Below, piece after piece: positions 53,564 to 63,998 of a stretch of DNA of 64,000 bases (position 1 is the stretch's first letter; the number at the start of each line of letters is the position of its first letter). Origin of the DNA: Pseudomonadota bacterium (GTDB lineage Bacteria > Pseudomonadota > Gammaproteobacteria > Burkholderiales > JABEVD01). The notes under the pieces are model-generated. The model made no database searches. It saw only the letters and a program-made list of their open reading frames with translations, and was not told the DNA's origin. The translations under genes and the position numbers were made by a program. The stretch spans positions 163,736 through 227,735 of the forward strand of contig JAKBJU010000001.1 in NCBI GenBank assembly GCA_021835845.1, read 5' to 3'.

Positions 53564-54606
53564 GCGTTCTCACGGTCAACAGCGGCTCGTCCTCCCTGAA
53601 AGCCAGCCTGTTCACAAAGGATGACCGCAGGGATTTCAGGTACGAGCACCTCGACGGCCAGCAGGCCGCTTTCGATGCACTCATGCGGGAAATCGGAAGG
53701 GCGCCGGATCTGATCGGGCACCGCATCGTGCACGGCGGCGATATCGCCGAACCAGCAAGGCGGGTAGATGAGCAAGAAAGGGCCCGGCTCGAGAACCTGA
53801 TCCCGCTCGCCCCGCTCCATCTCCCCGGGAACCTGCTGGGGATCGATCTTTGCTCGAGTTTCGGCGTCCCCCAAATTGCCTGCTTCGATACCGCCTTCCA
53901 TGCAGGAATGCCGGAATTATCCAGGCGCCTTCCGATACCCGAGAAATTCGGGCTGCGCAGATACGGCTTCCACGGTCTGAATTACGCCCATGTCGCCAGC
54001 AAGCTCCCGGAAATCCTCGGAGAAGCAGCCAGGGGCAGGGTCATCGCGGCCCATCTGGGAAGCGGGGCGAGCCTTTGTTTGATGCGAAATCTGCAGTCGG
54101 TCGACACCACCATGGGTTTTTCGCCTGCGGGGGGCATCGTCATGGGCACGAGAAGCGGGGACCTCGACCCCGGCGCAATGCTCGAGCTTTCACGCAGGCT
54201 AGATGAAGAGGCGCTCGAAAAAGCCGTCTATCACGAAATGGGCCTCCTTGCCCTCTCGAACGGGGAAAGCCCGGAAATGACCGATCTGCTCGCAAGCGAA
54301 AGCCGCCATGCCCGCTTCGCCGTAGCATATTTCTGCCGCTCGGTGCGCGCGGCGATCGGGGCGCTCGCCGCAAAAGCCGGGGGAGTCGATGCGCTCGTCT
54401 TCAGCGGCGGCATAGGGGAACATGCCCCCGAAATCCGCAGCGAAATAATCGCCCCCCTGGAATTCCTGGGGTTCTCGCTCAATGAGGATGCCAACCAGGC
54501 TGGCCGCCTGAGGATTTCAGAGCCGGATTCCAGGCCAGTCCTTGTCGTTCCGGCTGACGAGGAAATCATGATTCGGGACCTCTGCCTCGATCTCATCTCG
54601 ACCTGA
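53551..54606 (+). CDS. ackA: acetate kinase
   Basis: [77 protein letters not shown]; start overlaps the xfp stop by 13 nt. Confidence 0.96.
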   Translation: MALLSVLTVNSGSSSLKASLFTKDDRRDFRYEHLDGQQAAFDALMREIGRAPDLIGHRIVHGGDIAEPARRVDEQERARLENLIPLAPLHLPGNLLGIDLCSSFGVPQIACFDTAFHAGMPELSRRLPIPEKFGLRRYGFHGLNYAHVASKLPEILGEAARGRVIAAHLGSGASLCLMRNLQSVDTTMGFSPAGGIVMGTRSGDLDPGAMLELSRRLDEEALEKAVYHEMGLLALSNGESPEMTDLLASESRHARFAVAYFCRSVRAAIGALAAKAGGVDALVFSGGIGEHAPEIRSEIIAPLEFLGFSLNEDANQAGRLRISEPDSRPVLVVPADEEIMIRDLCLDLIST

Positions 54607-57229
54607 CCTCGAGTTCCCCGACCAGTACCCGCTCGGGAAGGGCGTCCCCGGCAAGATTCAGGCTGGAAAGACGCCGCCTGATATTCTCTGCAGAGAGAAT
54701 GATCAGGATGCGCTTTTCCACGTCTTCAGCATGCGGCTTGACCAGGCTTTCGGTCAAAGATCCTCCGCCGAACATCATCTCCGGAACCGGCTCTATGCGG
54801 GAAGAGGCGATCTCAGGAATATCGCCCAGCTCGTCCACCAGGATGCCGAAGCTCGCTCGCTGCTCGGGCACCTTGACCACCACGATCTGCCCCGCTTTCG
54901 ATGGAGGACACGCTCCCTGCAGAAAGCCGGAAAGATCGAATATCGTGATGGCCTGATCCTGATACAGGATGCAGCCCTTGACCCAGGCAGGCATTCCCGG
55001 AATGGGCGTAACCAACTGGCTGTCTATCGCCTCGATCACGCAATCCGATCTTATGCCATACCAACCGCTTCCGATATAGAAAGTAGCAATTTCGACCGTT
55101 TTCTCCCCCTCTGCGCGGCGAATCGAGTAACTGTCCTTTGCCATGGAGCGCAGGGAATGCCGCTCTTCCGGCAGAATCACCCGTTGCGACAATGGAACGA
55201 AAACCAGCGCAACCACTTCGTTGCGATACGAGTCGATTTCGCTCTTGTATTCCCTGTAGCCGGAAGACATGCGCGATCCCACGGCATAATAGCGGCCCCG
55301 GTACTCGATGATGTTGGCGCGCCCTTCCCCCTGCTCGAGGCTAAAGAATTCGCGGCCGATATCGAGCTTCATCCCCGGCACCAGATTCTCGTCGGTGCTG
55401 GCAATGACCCTCCCGTCCCGTTCGGCGAAAATTGCGAAAGCTCCTTCGACTATCGCCCCGTTCTCGCTTCTCGGCAACGCGTCCTGCAGCATTGCTGAAA
55501 ACTGGGGGGTGGAATCGAACACAATGGCAACCCCCCCGACAGAAGGGCCTTTCTCCCTGATCGCAGCGGCATAGACGTAGGTATGGCGATTGCCGTAAAG
55601 ATGGCTGGGCTCGAAGGCAGAAACGCAATAGCTCTGGGTATCCGGCAATCCCAGCGTCGTCCGCACCCAATCGGCCTGCAGGGTTTGTCCGACGAGATCG
55701 TTGTAGGCCGGGTTGGATACCGCCACAATTTTCGCTGCAGAATCGAATATGATCAGGTTGGAATATACGGTATACAATCCGTTGATGCCTTTGAGGGTGT
55801 CCGCGAGGCGCTCCCTGCCATCCGCTGGCGTACCCTTCGAGAGCACTTCGCCGAAAGCGCTGGTGAGCGCCCACCAGCGGCAGTCGTTGGCCCGCTCGTA
55901 GAGATTCCTGTCCATGATGTCCATGGCGAGCGCCGCCATTGAGGAGCAGTCGTAAAGCACGGAGGAAACCACCGTTTCGTAAAGGTTGGTAGTGGACTGA
56001 CTGAAGACGTTCCTCGTCTTGACTCCCGTGCTGCCGATCTCCCAGAGCAGCACCTTGGCGAAGGAAGCATTCAGGGCATAATTGTCCCTTGATAGCCAGA
56101 CATTCCCGTTCCAGACTGCCCGGTTGAGTTCGCGCTGGATGCTGGCTGCCCGCACCGGAATATCGCGCAATTCGGCAGAAAACAGGGTAGCCGTTTCCAG
56201 CACCCCTTCGAGCAGGCTTTCGGGCACCTGCTCCAGTTCATGCGCAAGCGCCATGTCGAAGGCGTGGTTGAGCGGAGCGAGCGCATGCCCAGTCCAGCCA
56301 GGCCCCATGTAACCCTGATAGCCCTGCGTTTGCTGAGTCGTCGCGAGATATTCCCTGCCTGCAAAGCGTACGATGCTGCATTCGTCGCCTACTGCGCGCT
56401 CCACCCGCGCTCCCACGGGGAACTGATAAATGTCGCTGCTGGCAATGATGCGCCCTTCCTCGTCGAGTATGGTGACCACAGTCCAGTCGTCTTCGCTGAC
56501 CAGATTCCGGAAGATGCGCAGGCATTCGTCCTGGAATCGGAAGCAAAGGCAAAGCACGCCGACGGGACGGCTGCCATCTTCCGACATCACCCTGTAGGAG
56601 TAAATAAGCGGAGAAGCTTCTCCCGGAAGCAGGTCCGTTTCCCTGAAGGTCTCGACATACTGCTGGTTGGTGGTCAGGGAAGCCTCGACCAGGGGATCCT
56701 GGGAAATCCTTCCCGTCCCGTCCCCGTCGAGCTGCACCAGCACCTTGCCGTCCGGGGCCAGCAAAATGATGTTGTGATACACGGAATACTTGCGCACATA
56801 CTCCCCGAAACGCGCCTTGAGAGAAGCAAGACGTGCCGTATCGCGGGCCGCAGAAGGATCGCGCTCGTACGCTTCGGCATAATCGCGGATGTCCGCATCG
56901 GTCGCAAGAAAACCGATATCCGCCGTGCGCTCGAACAGATTCCTGATCAGAATGTCTATCGCAACGCGCGCATTCGACCTCAGGCTGAGCACAGCTTTCT
57001 TGCGAAGCTCCCGGGCCAACTGGTCGAGCAGCACGCCGGCCAGATTGTTGAAATCGGTACGCATGACGGTGATGTCAGTGCCTGCACACAACAATTGCCC
57101 GAGCAGCGTCAGGTTGTCGTAAACGGACTGGATTTCACGCAACTTTTCCTGATCCCAGTGCAGCCCGCTCATGAACTTGGAGAGATAGCCGATATCAGTG
57201 GCCTGCTTTGCTGGCAAACGTTTTCTCAT
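54593..57229 (-). CDS. chemotaxis-type protein: two tandem Cache-like sensor modules and C-terminal CheW domain, no evident TM segment
   Basis: C-term VEIATFYIGSGWYGIRSDCVIEAID...MPAWVKGCILYQDQAITIFDLSGFL (CheW). Repeated motif IDILIRNLFERTADIGFLATD / MDIMDRNLYERANDCRWWALT, each followed by a Cache-like region (IIASSDIYQFPVGARV; VIASTDENLVPGMKL). Confidence 0.8.
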   Translation of the reverse strand: MRKRLPAKQATDIGYLSKFMSGLHWDQEKLREIQSVYDNLTLLGQLLCAGTDITVMRTDFNNLAGVLLDQLARELRKKAVLSLRSNARVAIDILIRNLFERTADIGFLATDADIRDYAEAYERDPSAARDTARLASLKARFGEYVRKYSVYHNIILLAPDGKVLVQLDGDGTGRISQDPLVEASLTTNQQYVETFRETDLLPGEASPLIYSYRVMSEDGSRPVGVLCLCFRFQDECLRIFRNLVSEDDWTVVTILDEEGRIIASSDIYQFPVGARVERAVGDECSIVRFAGREYLATTQQTQGYQGYMGPGWTGHALAPLNHAFDMALAHELEQVPESLLEGVLETATLFSAELRDIPVRAASIQRELNRAVWNGNVWLSRDNYALNASFAKVLLWEIGSTGVKTRNVFSQSTTNLYETVVSSVLYDCSSMAALAMDIMDRNLYERANDCRWWALTSAFGEVLSKGTPADGRERLADTLKGINGLYTVYSNLIIFDSAAKIVAVSNPAYNDLVGQTLQADWVRTTLGLPDTQSYCVSAFEPSHLYGNRHTYVYAAAIREKGPSVGGVAIVFDSTPQFSAMLQDALPRSENGAIVEGAFAIFAERDGRVIASTDENLVPGMKLDIGREFFSLEQGEGRANIIEYRGRYYAVGSRMSSGYREYKSEIDSYRNEVVALVFVPLSQRVILPEERHSLRSMAKDSYSIRRAEGEKTVEIATFYIGSGWYGIRSDCVIEAIDSQLVTPIPGMPAWVKGCILYQDQAITIFDLSGFLQGACPPSKAGQIVVVKVPEQRASFGILVDELGDIPEIASSRIEPVPEMMFGGGSLTESLVKPHAEDVEKRILIILSAENIRRRLSSLNLAGDALPERVLVGELEVRSR

Positions 57230-57383
57230 GAGAACCCCGATTTAATGATACAGGGCATCTCTTGCAACAGTCATGCCAGAATCATAGCCTTTTGAATCGG
57301 TTCAGTTCTCATGAAATGACGATCTACAGCTTGCACCTGACCAAGCCATTTGCGCACTGTTCTGGTGCGGCGCTTTCGGAGAT

Positions 57384-59900
57384 TCAGGTCCGCCTGAACT
57401 TGATGAAATCGGCGAACTCCTCGGGAGAGAGCGGCGTGCTCACATAATAGCCCTGCGTTTCATCGCATTGATGCTCCCTCAGGAAGCCGATCTGCTCTTC
57501 GGTTTCGACCCCTTCGGCAATTACCCTGAGCCTCAGGTTGTGTCCCATGCTGATGATTGTCGTGGTAATCATGGCATCGTCTTCGTTGGTGGCAATATCG
57601 CTGATGAACGACTGGTCGATTTTCAGCTTGTCGATTGGAAAGCGCTTCAGGTAGCTCAGGCTCGAGTATCCCGTACCGAAATCGTCGATCGAGAGCATGA
57701 TCCCCGCTTGCTTCAATGCATTGAGCGTCGCAATCGTCGATTCGGCATTTTTCATGATGATTCCCTCGGTCAATTCAAGCTCGAGATAGCGTGGCTCAAG
57801 CCCGGTTTCATGCAAAATCCCGACAATCATTTCCACGAGATCCTTCTGATGGAACTGCAGCGCGGACAGATTGACTGCGACCGGGATTTTGACGAGCCCC
57901 TCATCCTGCCATTGCTTGTTCTGGGCACAGGCCGTACGCAACACCCATTCGCCAAGCTGGCCGATGAGCCCGCTTTCTTCCGCGATCGAAACGAATCGGG
58001 AAGGCGGGACGAAACCTCTTTCGGGATGAAGCCAGCGGGCCAGGGCTTCGACGCCGACTATATCGCCTGTCGCGTTGTCGATCTGCGGCTGGTAATGGAT
58101 CATCAGCTCGCGATTCGCCATCGCCCGCCTGAGATCGGCCTCCAGGGAAAGCAGATCAAGAGCCTCTGCATTCATGTCGGGAGTGAAGAACTGGAAATTG
58201 TTGCGGCCACGCTCCTTGGCATGATACATCGCAGCATCGGCATACTGGATCAAGTCCTCGGAATTGTCGGCATCGTCAGGATAAATGCTGATGCCGATGC
58301 TGAAGGAAACAATCAAGTTGCGGCCATCGACATGATGCGGCTCGGACATCGCCGCAATGATCTTTTGCGCAATGACAGCCACATCGTCCCTTTTTTCAAT
58401 TCCGGGCAGCATAATCATGAATTCGTCGCCGCCCTGACGGCAAATGCTGTCCATTTCCCTGATGCACAATTTCAATCTGTCGGCCACGGACTGCAGCAGC
58501 AAGTCGCCTGCGGCATGGCCGAGCGAGTCGTTGATGCTTTTGAACCTGTCGAGGTCGAGGAAAAACAGGGCAACTTTTTCCCCCCCTCGCCTGGAAGCTG
58601 CAAGCGCCTGTCCCAGCCTGTCTCCGAACAGCACCCGGTTCGGCAGGTTGGTCAGCGGATCGTAGTAGGCCAGCAAGTGGATGCGCTGCTCCACTTCCTT
58701 GCGCTTGGTGATGTCCATGAATATGGCGACATGGCGCATGATCTCGTTACGGCTGCTCTTCACGGTGCTGATCGAAAGCCATTCCGGGTAGATTTCACCG
58801 GATTTGCGCCGGTTCCATATTTCCCCCTGCCAGTGTCCGGTTTCCTTGATGGATTGCCACATGGCCTGGTAAAACTCTTTGTCCTGACGCCCCGAACTCA
58901 GCAGCCGCGGATTTTTCCCGATGACTTCCACTTCGGAATATCCCGTGATCCTGACGAAGGCCCGGTTGACCGAAACGATGATATTGTTCGCATCCGAAAT
59001 GATAATGGCCTCTTCGGTGTTCTTGATGACCTCGGCAAAAAGCATCAGATCTTTGGTCGCCTCCTCCAGATTTTCGACGAAGAGGTTGAACGTTTCCGCC
59101 ATTTGGTCGATGTTCTTGTATTTCCCGTCGATTTCCGCGCGCAGCGACAAATCGCCTTCCCTGCGGATTTTCAGCATCGTGGCCTGGAGCTTCTGGCTGG
59201 GCTGCTCGATGTCCCGGACGATGACTATTCGGGTGAACAGGGCGATGACGATCGACAGTCCGATCTGAAAGGCGATGTTGCCCGTCCAGAGCAGCCTTCT
59301 GATTTGCTGGATTCTCGATTCTTCCTTCGTAAGATCGATGGTGATGCTGGCCGCCCCGTTCACGCTTCCTACCTTGACGTGATGGCACATCAGGCAATTC
59401 GTGCCGCGGAAATTTTCGCTGACGATGTACGGGATGACAGCCCGGAGCAGAGGTTTTCCGTTTTCCGACTGGGTCCGCAGGAAAACCGGCTTCCTGCTTT
59501 CAATGGCTTCCCTGTCAAGATTATCCACAGCCTGTTCGGAAGGCAATCCCGGACCGAACTGATCAGATACCTGCTTGGCTCTGACGATGCGCAACCCCAC
59601 AACCCCCGGGGAATCGCTCATTTTCTTCAGCAGCAGCAGGCGATTCGCGGGATTGCCGATCTTGCCGGTTACCATCAGCATGTTCATGCCGTTGATCAGT
59701 CCGTCGGCAATTCCGAATGCCTGGGAACGCACCTCGTTCCCCTCCTGGGATTCGAACCGTTGCACAACCCATTGCTGCGAAACCAGGAATATCAGGATGA
59801 GGGTACCCTGAATCAGGATGTGCAGTTTCCACTGCACACCCAGCCTGTCCCACCACGCCAATGGATTCACGGGCAGTCCGACAGGGCCACCCCGCCGCAT
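57384..59900 (-). CDS. membrane GGDEF-EAL protein with periplasmic CxxCH (DUF3365/Tll0287-like) sensor, HAMP-like region and PAS
   Basis: TM ILIQGTLILIFLVSQQWVV; PYIVSENFRGTNCLMCHHVKVGSVNGAASITIDL; PAS VIKNTEEAIIISDANNIIVSVNRAF; CRQGGDEFMIML; VGVEALARWLHPERGFVPPS. Confidence 0.88.
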   Translation of the reverse strand: MRRGGPVGLPVNPLAWWDRLGVQWKLHILIQGTLILIFLVSQQWVVQRFESQEGNEVRSQAFGIADGLINGMNMLMVTGKIGNPANRLLLLKKMSDSPGVVGLRIVRAKQVSDQFGPGLPSEQAVDNLDREAIESRKPVFLRTQSENGKPLLRAVIPYIVSENFRGTNCLMCHHVKVGSVNGAASITIDLTKEESRIQQIRRLLWTGNIAFQIGLSIVIALFTRIVIVRDIEQPSQKLQATMLKIRREGDLSLRAEIDGKYKNIDQMAETFNLFVENLEEATKDLMLFAEVIKNTEEAIIISDANNIIVSVNRAFVRITGYSEVEVIGKNPRLLSSGRQDKEFYQAMWQSIKETGHWQGEIWNRRKSGEIYPEWLSISTVKSSRNEIMRHVAIFMDITKRKEVEQRIHLLAYYDPLTNLPNRVLFGDRLGQALAASRRGGEKVALFFLDLDRFKSINDSLGHAAGDLLLQSVADRLKLCIREMDSICRQGGDEFMIMLPGIEKRDDVAVIAQKIIAAMSEPHHVDGRNLIVSFSIGISIYPDDADNSEDLIQYADAAMYHAKERGRNNFQFFTPDMNAEALDLLSLEADLRRAMANRELMIHYQPQIDNATGDIVGVEALARWLHPERGFVPPSRFVSIAEESGLIGQLGEWVLRTACAQNKQWQDEGLVKIPVAVNLSALQFHQKDLVEMIVGILHETGLEPRYLELELTEGIIMKNAESTIATLNALKQAGIMLSIDDFGTGYSSLSYLKRFPIDKLKIDQSFISDIATNEDDAMITTTIISMGHNLRLRVIAEGVETEEQIGFLREHQCDETQGYYVSTPLSPEEFADFIKFRRT

Positions 59901-59910
59901 TTGATTGCCA

Positions 59911-61980
59911 TTACAATGAATGAACCTCGAAGTGCTGGACCATTGTTTTCAATTCGATCGATGTTCTGGTGAGCTCATCGGAAGCCTTTTTCGCATCTTC
60001 CGCGGCGAGGGCGTTGTTGTCCACCAGATCGGATATTTGCGCGAGGCTCCTTGCGACATCTTCGCTCGCCAGGGATTGCTCCTTCGATGCATCTGCAATG
60101 TCCTGCGCCCTGCGGGTGACCTCCCGGCTCGTTTCCATGATCTTTTGCAGGCTCGCTTCGTTCTCCCTGGTATAGACAATGCCCTTCTCGACCTCTTCCA
60201 CGGCCTGGTTCATCGAAACGACTGCAGCCTCGGTCACCGAATGGATGTTTCCAACCATGTCGGTGATATCGGCCGTGCTCGCACTCGTCCTCTCGGCAAG
60301 CTTTCTCACCTCGTCCGCCACCACGGCAAAGCCCCTTCCCTGCTCTCCCGCCCGCGCAGCCTCGATGGCGGCATTCAGGGCGAGGAGATTGGTTTGCTCG
60401 GCAATCTCCTTGATGACCCTGGTGATGCTGCCTATTTTCTGGATCGCGTCCTTGAGTTCGTCGATGGTCTTGCTGGAGGTTTGCACGGCTTCGACGACAC
60501 GCGAAGTGGACGCCACGCTTTCCGCCATTCTCCTGTTGCTCTCGTCGATGATGACCTGGGAGTTGGTAGCCGAATTGGCGGAATCGGTTGCCGCATGGGC
60601 GACTTCAGTCACCGACTGGCTGAATTCCTCCATGGTGCTGGCGATCTCCTGCACATGCTCCTGCTGCTCCTTCGAATGCTCGGCAACGCGCACGATCTGC
60701 GTATTGAGGCTGTTGCTGCGTTCCACGATGAAGGAAGCGGACAATTCCATTTCGTCGAGCATCACCTGGACGTAGGCCTGCATGGTCTGGAGCTCGCAAA
60801 GCAGTTTCCCCATTTCGTCTCGTCCTGAAATATCGATCGGCGGATCGAGATCGCCTTCCATGAGCGCCTCGAATTGCCTCATCGCGGAATTCAGGGGACG
60901 CTTGACGAAAATATCGATGCAGCGCCCGATGAAAATGAGCAGGAAGATCTGGAGCACGATCTGCCCGCCGATCAGCTTGAGCTGGATGCTGCGCAACCTT
61001 TCGAAATTCGGTTTCAGGTCGATCAGGATGTCGGATGCACCGTTCACGCTACCGACCTGGACCTGATGGCAATTCAGGCAGTCCGTGCCGTGAAAATTGT
61101 GGCTCACGATGTAGGGAACGACCGCCCGATATACCGGATTGCCTTCGCTATCCCGGGTCAGTTTGAAATAGCTGGTTTTCGTGTCGATCGCATTGCGCTC
61201 GATATCGTCCCTGACATGTTCCTCGGGCAATCCCGGGCCGAACTGGTTCACCACCTGCTGAGCGCGCACCAGACGCAGCGATTTGATGTGGCCGCTGGAT
61301 GCGATCTTCTTGAGCAACAGTTTCCTGTTTTCCACATCGCTTATCGTTCCCGTTTCCATCAGCATGTTCGCCCCGTCGATCAGCGAGTTGGCGACATCGA
61401 CTGCATGGTCACGAGCCGACTGCATGGTCTCGCTTTTGAAGCTGTGCGCAAGCCAAAGCTGGCCTGCCGTCAGAACCACGAGAAGCGTGCTCTGGATCAG
61501 GATCTGGAGCTTGGTCTGCAGCGAAAGATTCCTGAACTTGAAGCGATCCCATTTGGAGCCTATGGGCGCCTTCGTTTCATTCAGTTTTCTGTAAAGCGCC
61601 TCGGCCTCTTCGACCTGCTGTCTCGTGGGGGCCCGCCTGACGGACATGTATCCCACTATGCTTCCCTTGCTGAGCACGGGCACGACGAGCGCATTGACCC
61701 AGTAATGGTCGCCGTTCTTGCAGCGATTCTTGACAATGCCGCGCCAGGGCAGCCCGGCTTTCAGCGTGTCCCACAGCCATTTGAAAGCCTGCGGCGGCAT
61801 GTCGGGATGGCGCACGACATTATGATTCTTCCCGATCAGCTCCTCTCTCGTGAACCCGCTCATTTCGACGAAGCCGTCGTTCACATAGGTGGTGATTCCC
61901 TTGAGATCGGTCTTGGAAACGATGCGCGTGCCCTTGGGAAAAGGCCGCTCGATCTGGGTGACAGGAAGATTGATTTTCAT
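59911..61980 (-). CDS. methyl-accepting chemotaxis protein with Aer-like PAS and periplasmic CxxCH sensor
   Basis: [109 protein letters not shown] hairpin [37 protein letters not shown]. Confidence 0.92.
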   Translation of the reverse strand: MKINLPVTQIERPFPKGTRIVSKTDLKGITTYVNDGFVEMSGFTREELIGKNHNVVRHPDMPPQAFKWLWDTLKAGLPWRGIVKNRCKNGDHYWVNALVVPVLSKGSIVGYMSVRRAPTRQQVEEAEALYRKLNETKAPIGSKWDRFKFRNLSLQTKLQILIQSTLLVVLTAGQLWLAHSFKSETMQSARDHAVDVANSLIDGANMLMETGTISDVENRKLLLKKIASSGHIKSLRLVRAQQVVNQFGPGLPEEHVRDDIERNAIDTKTSYFKLTRDSEGNPVYRAVVPYIVSHNFHGTDCLNCHQVQVGSVNGASDILIDLKPNFERLRSIQLKLIGGQIVLQIFLLIFIGRCIDIFVKRPLNSAMRQFEALMEGDLDPPIDISGRDEMGKLLCELQTMQAYVQVMLDEMELSASFIVERSNSLNTQIVRVAEHSKEQQEHVQEIASTMEEFSQSVTEVAHAATDSANSATNSQVIIDESNRRMAESVASTSRVVEAVQTSSKTIDELKDAIQKIGSITRVIKEIAEQTNLLALNAAIEAARAGEQGRGFAVVADEVRKLAERTSASTADITDMVGNIHSVTEAAVVSMNQAVEEVEKGIVYTRENEASLQKIMETSREVTRRAQDIADASKEQSLASEDVARSLAQISDLVDNNALAAEDAKKASDELTRTSIELKTMVQHFEVHSL

Positions 61981-62030
61981 GCATACCTCGTTTGGATGTT
62001 ATGGTGTTTTTTCGACCCGGCAGGGCAGCC

Positions 62031-63998
62031 TCAGCCCGAAGAATTCAATCCCGGCAACGGAATGCCGAGATGGAATCCCTGGACAAAATCGATCCCCATT
62101 TCTTGCAGAGCCTGAAGAATTTCCTGCGATTCGACAAATTCCGCTATCGTCAGAATGCCGAGTTCCCGACACATATGGCTCAGGTTGCGCACCAGGATGT
62201 GATCGACCTTTGAATTCAGTATGTTCCTCACGAAAGCGCCATCCAGCTTCACGTAATCGAAATGCAGTTCCCGGAGGTAATGGAAGGAATTGTAGCCGCT
62301 GCCGAAATCGTCCAGGGCAAAGGAAAACCCCTTCTCCCTCAGGTTGGAAAGGAACCTGCGCATGTGGGTCATGTCGCCGATGGCATCCCGCTCCAGGATT
62401 TCGAACACGATCGCACTGGGAGGAATGTCCATTTCGATGCACAGCTGCTCGGCAAAGCCGAGTATTCCCCTGCCCTGGATTTCCTGGGCCGAGAGATTGA
62501 TGAAGAGGCGGGGCGGCTCATCGCCTGCCTCCATGCGGCCTCTCATGGCTGCCAGGGCCTGGCGTATGATGGCCCGGTCGAGCTCCCGCCCCAGCCCGTA
62601 TTTCTCTATCGTTTCGATGAACATGCCCGCAGACAGGGTTTCCCCGTTCGGCTCGACGAGCCTTGCCAGCGTCTCAAAGGCCCAGATCTTGCCGCTCCTG
62701 CAGTCGAAAATGGGCTGGTAGTAGGGAACGATCCTTTCGTCCTTCAGGGCATCCCGGAGCTTCTCGGCATGATCCCGGGTGCTGCGGCCAATCTGGATAT
62801 GATCCTTCGCCGACTCCAGCGTGGCGATCCCGTCCTTGCCCATTTCCTTGGCGCGGTAAAGGCCGATATCCACTCCCGACATCAAATCCGAGACGTTTTG
62901 CGCATCCCCTGGAAAGGTGATCAGGCCGATGGAGGTGGTGACGTGAAACGTCTTTCCATCAGCACTTTCGAAGGAAATTTCGCGCAATTCCGTCCTCAAT
63001 TTCTCCGCCACCACCATCGCCCCGTCTCTCCCCGTTTCGGTCAGGAGAATGGCGAACTCGTCTCCGCCGATGCGGGTCGCGAGATCCCCCTTGCGCATGA
63101 TGGCATGCATGGTCTCGGCTATCTGCTTGAGAACCGAATCACCGCAGGGATGGCCGTAAGTGTCGTTGACATCCTTGAAGTCGTCGAGATCCAGCATGAG
63201 CACGGTGAATTCATGGTTGTGCCGCTCCGAGCGGCCCACCTCGTATTCCAGCATTTCGTTGAAGTAGCGGCGGTTGTGCAACCCGGTCAGGGGGTCGTGG
63301 GTGGAATAGTATTCGAGTTCGGACAGGGTCCGGCTCAATGCCTTGCTCGACCCCACCACCATCACCATCACCGACAGGATGGAGCGGATCACGCTTTCCT
63401 CCTGCGCAGTCAGCTGCTGAGCGGAACCGTAGGCAACTCCGAGCAGGCCGGCCAGATTCACCACTTCCAGAGCAGGAACCGAAACCGTGATCAGGTTGAT
63501 TTCGTTCACCGTACCGCGGCAATCGTTATCCACGACCTGGAATTCCTCGATGTCGAGCGGCGTATCGTCCGGCAGCCCAAGACTTGCAATCATGTCCCGG
63601 GACAACCTCATTCGCGCTGCCGTTCTGATTTCTTCCGAGTAATTGTTGAGGTAGTAGATGTAAAGTGAAAGATTATTTTCTTCCGCAAATGAGATGAAGA
63701 AGAAATTGAAAGGGAAGATGGAATGGAAACTGGAGAGAATTTCCTGAATGAATTCCTTCCACTGGGTCACCTTTTCATGGGAAAGGATGATGCTTTCCAG
63801 GACATTGCTCTGCCGCTCCAGGAGATCCTTCTCGATCAGGGTGCCGCCGAGCTCGGAGGAAATCTGGTCGAATTCGAGCATGACCTGGAGCAGATTCTTT
63901 TCGTTCTGCTGCCACTGCTTTCTGCGCTCTTCGAGCAGCAGACCCAGGGTTTCGTCGAGCCGCATGAAGGGCGCGATGGCTTCCTGAAGGCTCCCCAT
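62031..63998 (-). CDS. GGDEF-EAL protein; 5' end may extend past the window
   Basis: DPLTGLHNRRYFNEMLEYE, ATRIGGDEFAILLTE with RKGD I-site pattern, EAL-family FETLARL, NLSAQEI, ALDDFGSGYNSFHYL. Possible start at 63998, two bases from the end. Confidence 0.88.
   Translation of the reverse strand: MGSLQEAIAPFMRLDETLGLLLEERRKQWQQNEKNLLQVMLEFDQISSELGGTLIEKDLLERQSNVLESIILSHEKVTQWKEFIQEILSSFHSIFPFNFFFISFAEENNLSLYIYYLNNYSEEIRTAARMRLSRDMIASLGLPDDTPLDIEEFQVVDNDCRGTVNEINLITVSVPALEVVNLAGLLGVAYGSAQQLTAQEESVIRSILSVMVMVVGSSKALSRTLSELEYYSTHDPLTGLHNRRYFNEMLEYEVGRSERHNHEFTVLMLDLDDFKDVNDTYGHPCGDSVLKQIAETMHAIMRKGDLATRIGGDEFAILLTETGRDGAMVVAEKLRTELREISFESADGKTFHVTTSIGLITFPGDAQNVSDLMSGVDIGLYRAKEMGKDGIATLESAKDHIQIGRSTRDHAEKLRDALKDERIVPYYQPIFDCRSGKIWAFETLARLVEPNGETLSAGMFIETIEKYGLGRELDRAIIRQALAAMRGRMEAGDEPPRLFINLSAQEIQGRGILGFAEQLCIEMDIPPSAIVFEILERDAIGDMTHMRRFLSNLREKGFSFALDDFGSGYNSFHYLRELHFDYVKLDGAFVRNILNSKVDHILVRNLSHMCRELGILTIAEFVESQEILQALQEMGIDFVQGFHLGIPLPGLNSSG

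Noticed and set aside
57468-59972. 834-aa + strand ORF opposite the GGDEF-EAL gene
   Set aside because: No motif; the opposite strand has clear GGDEF, EAL and PAS motifs.
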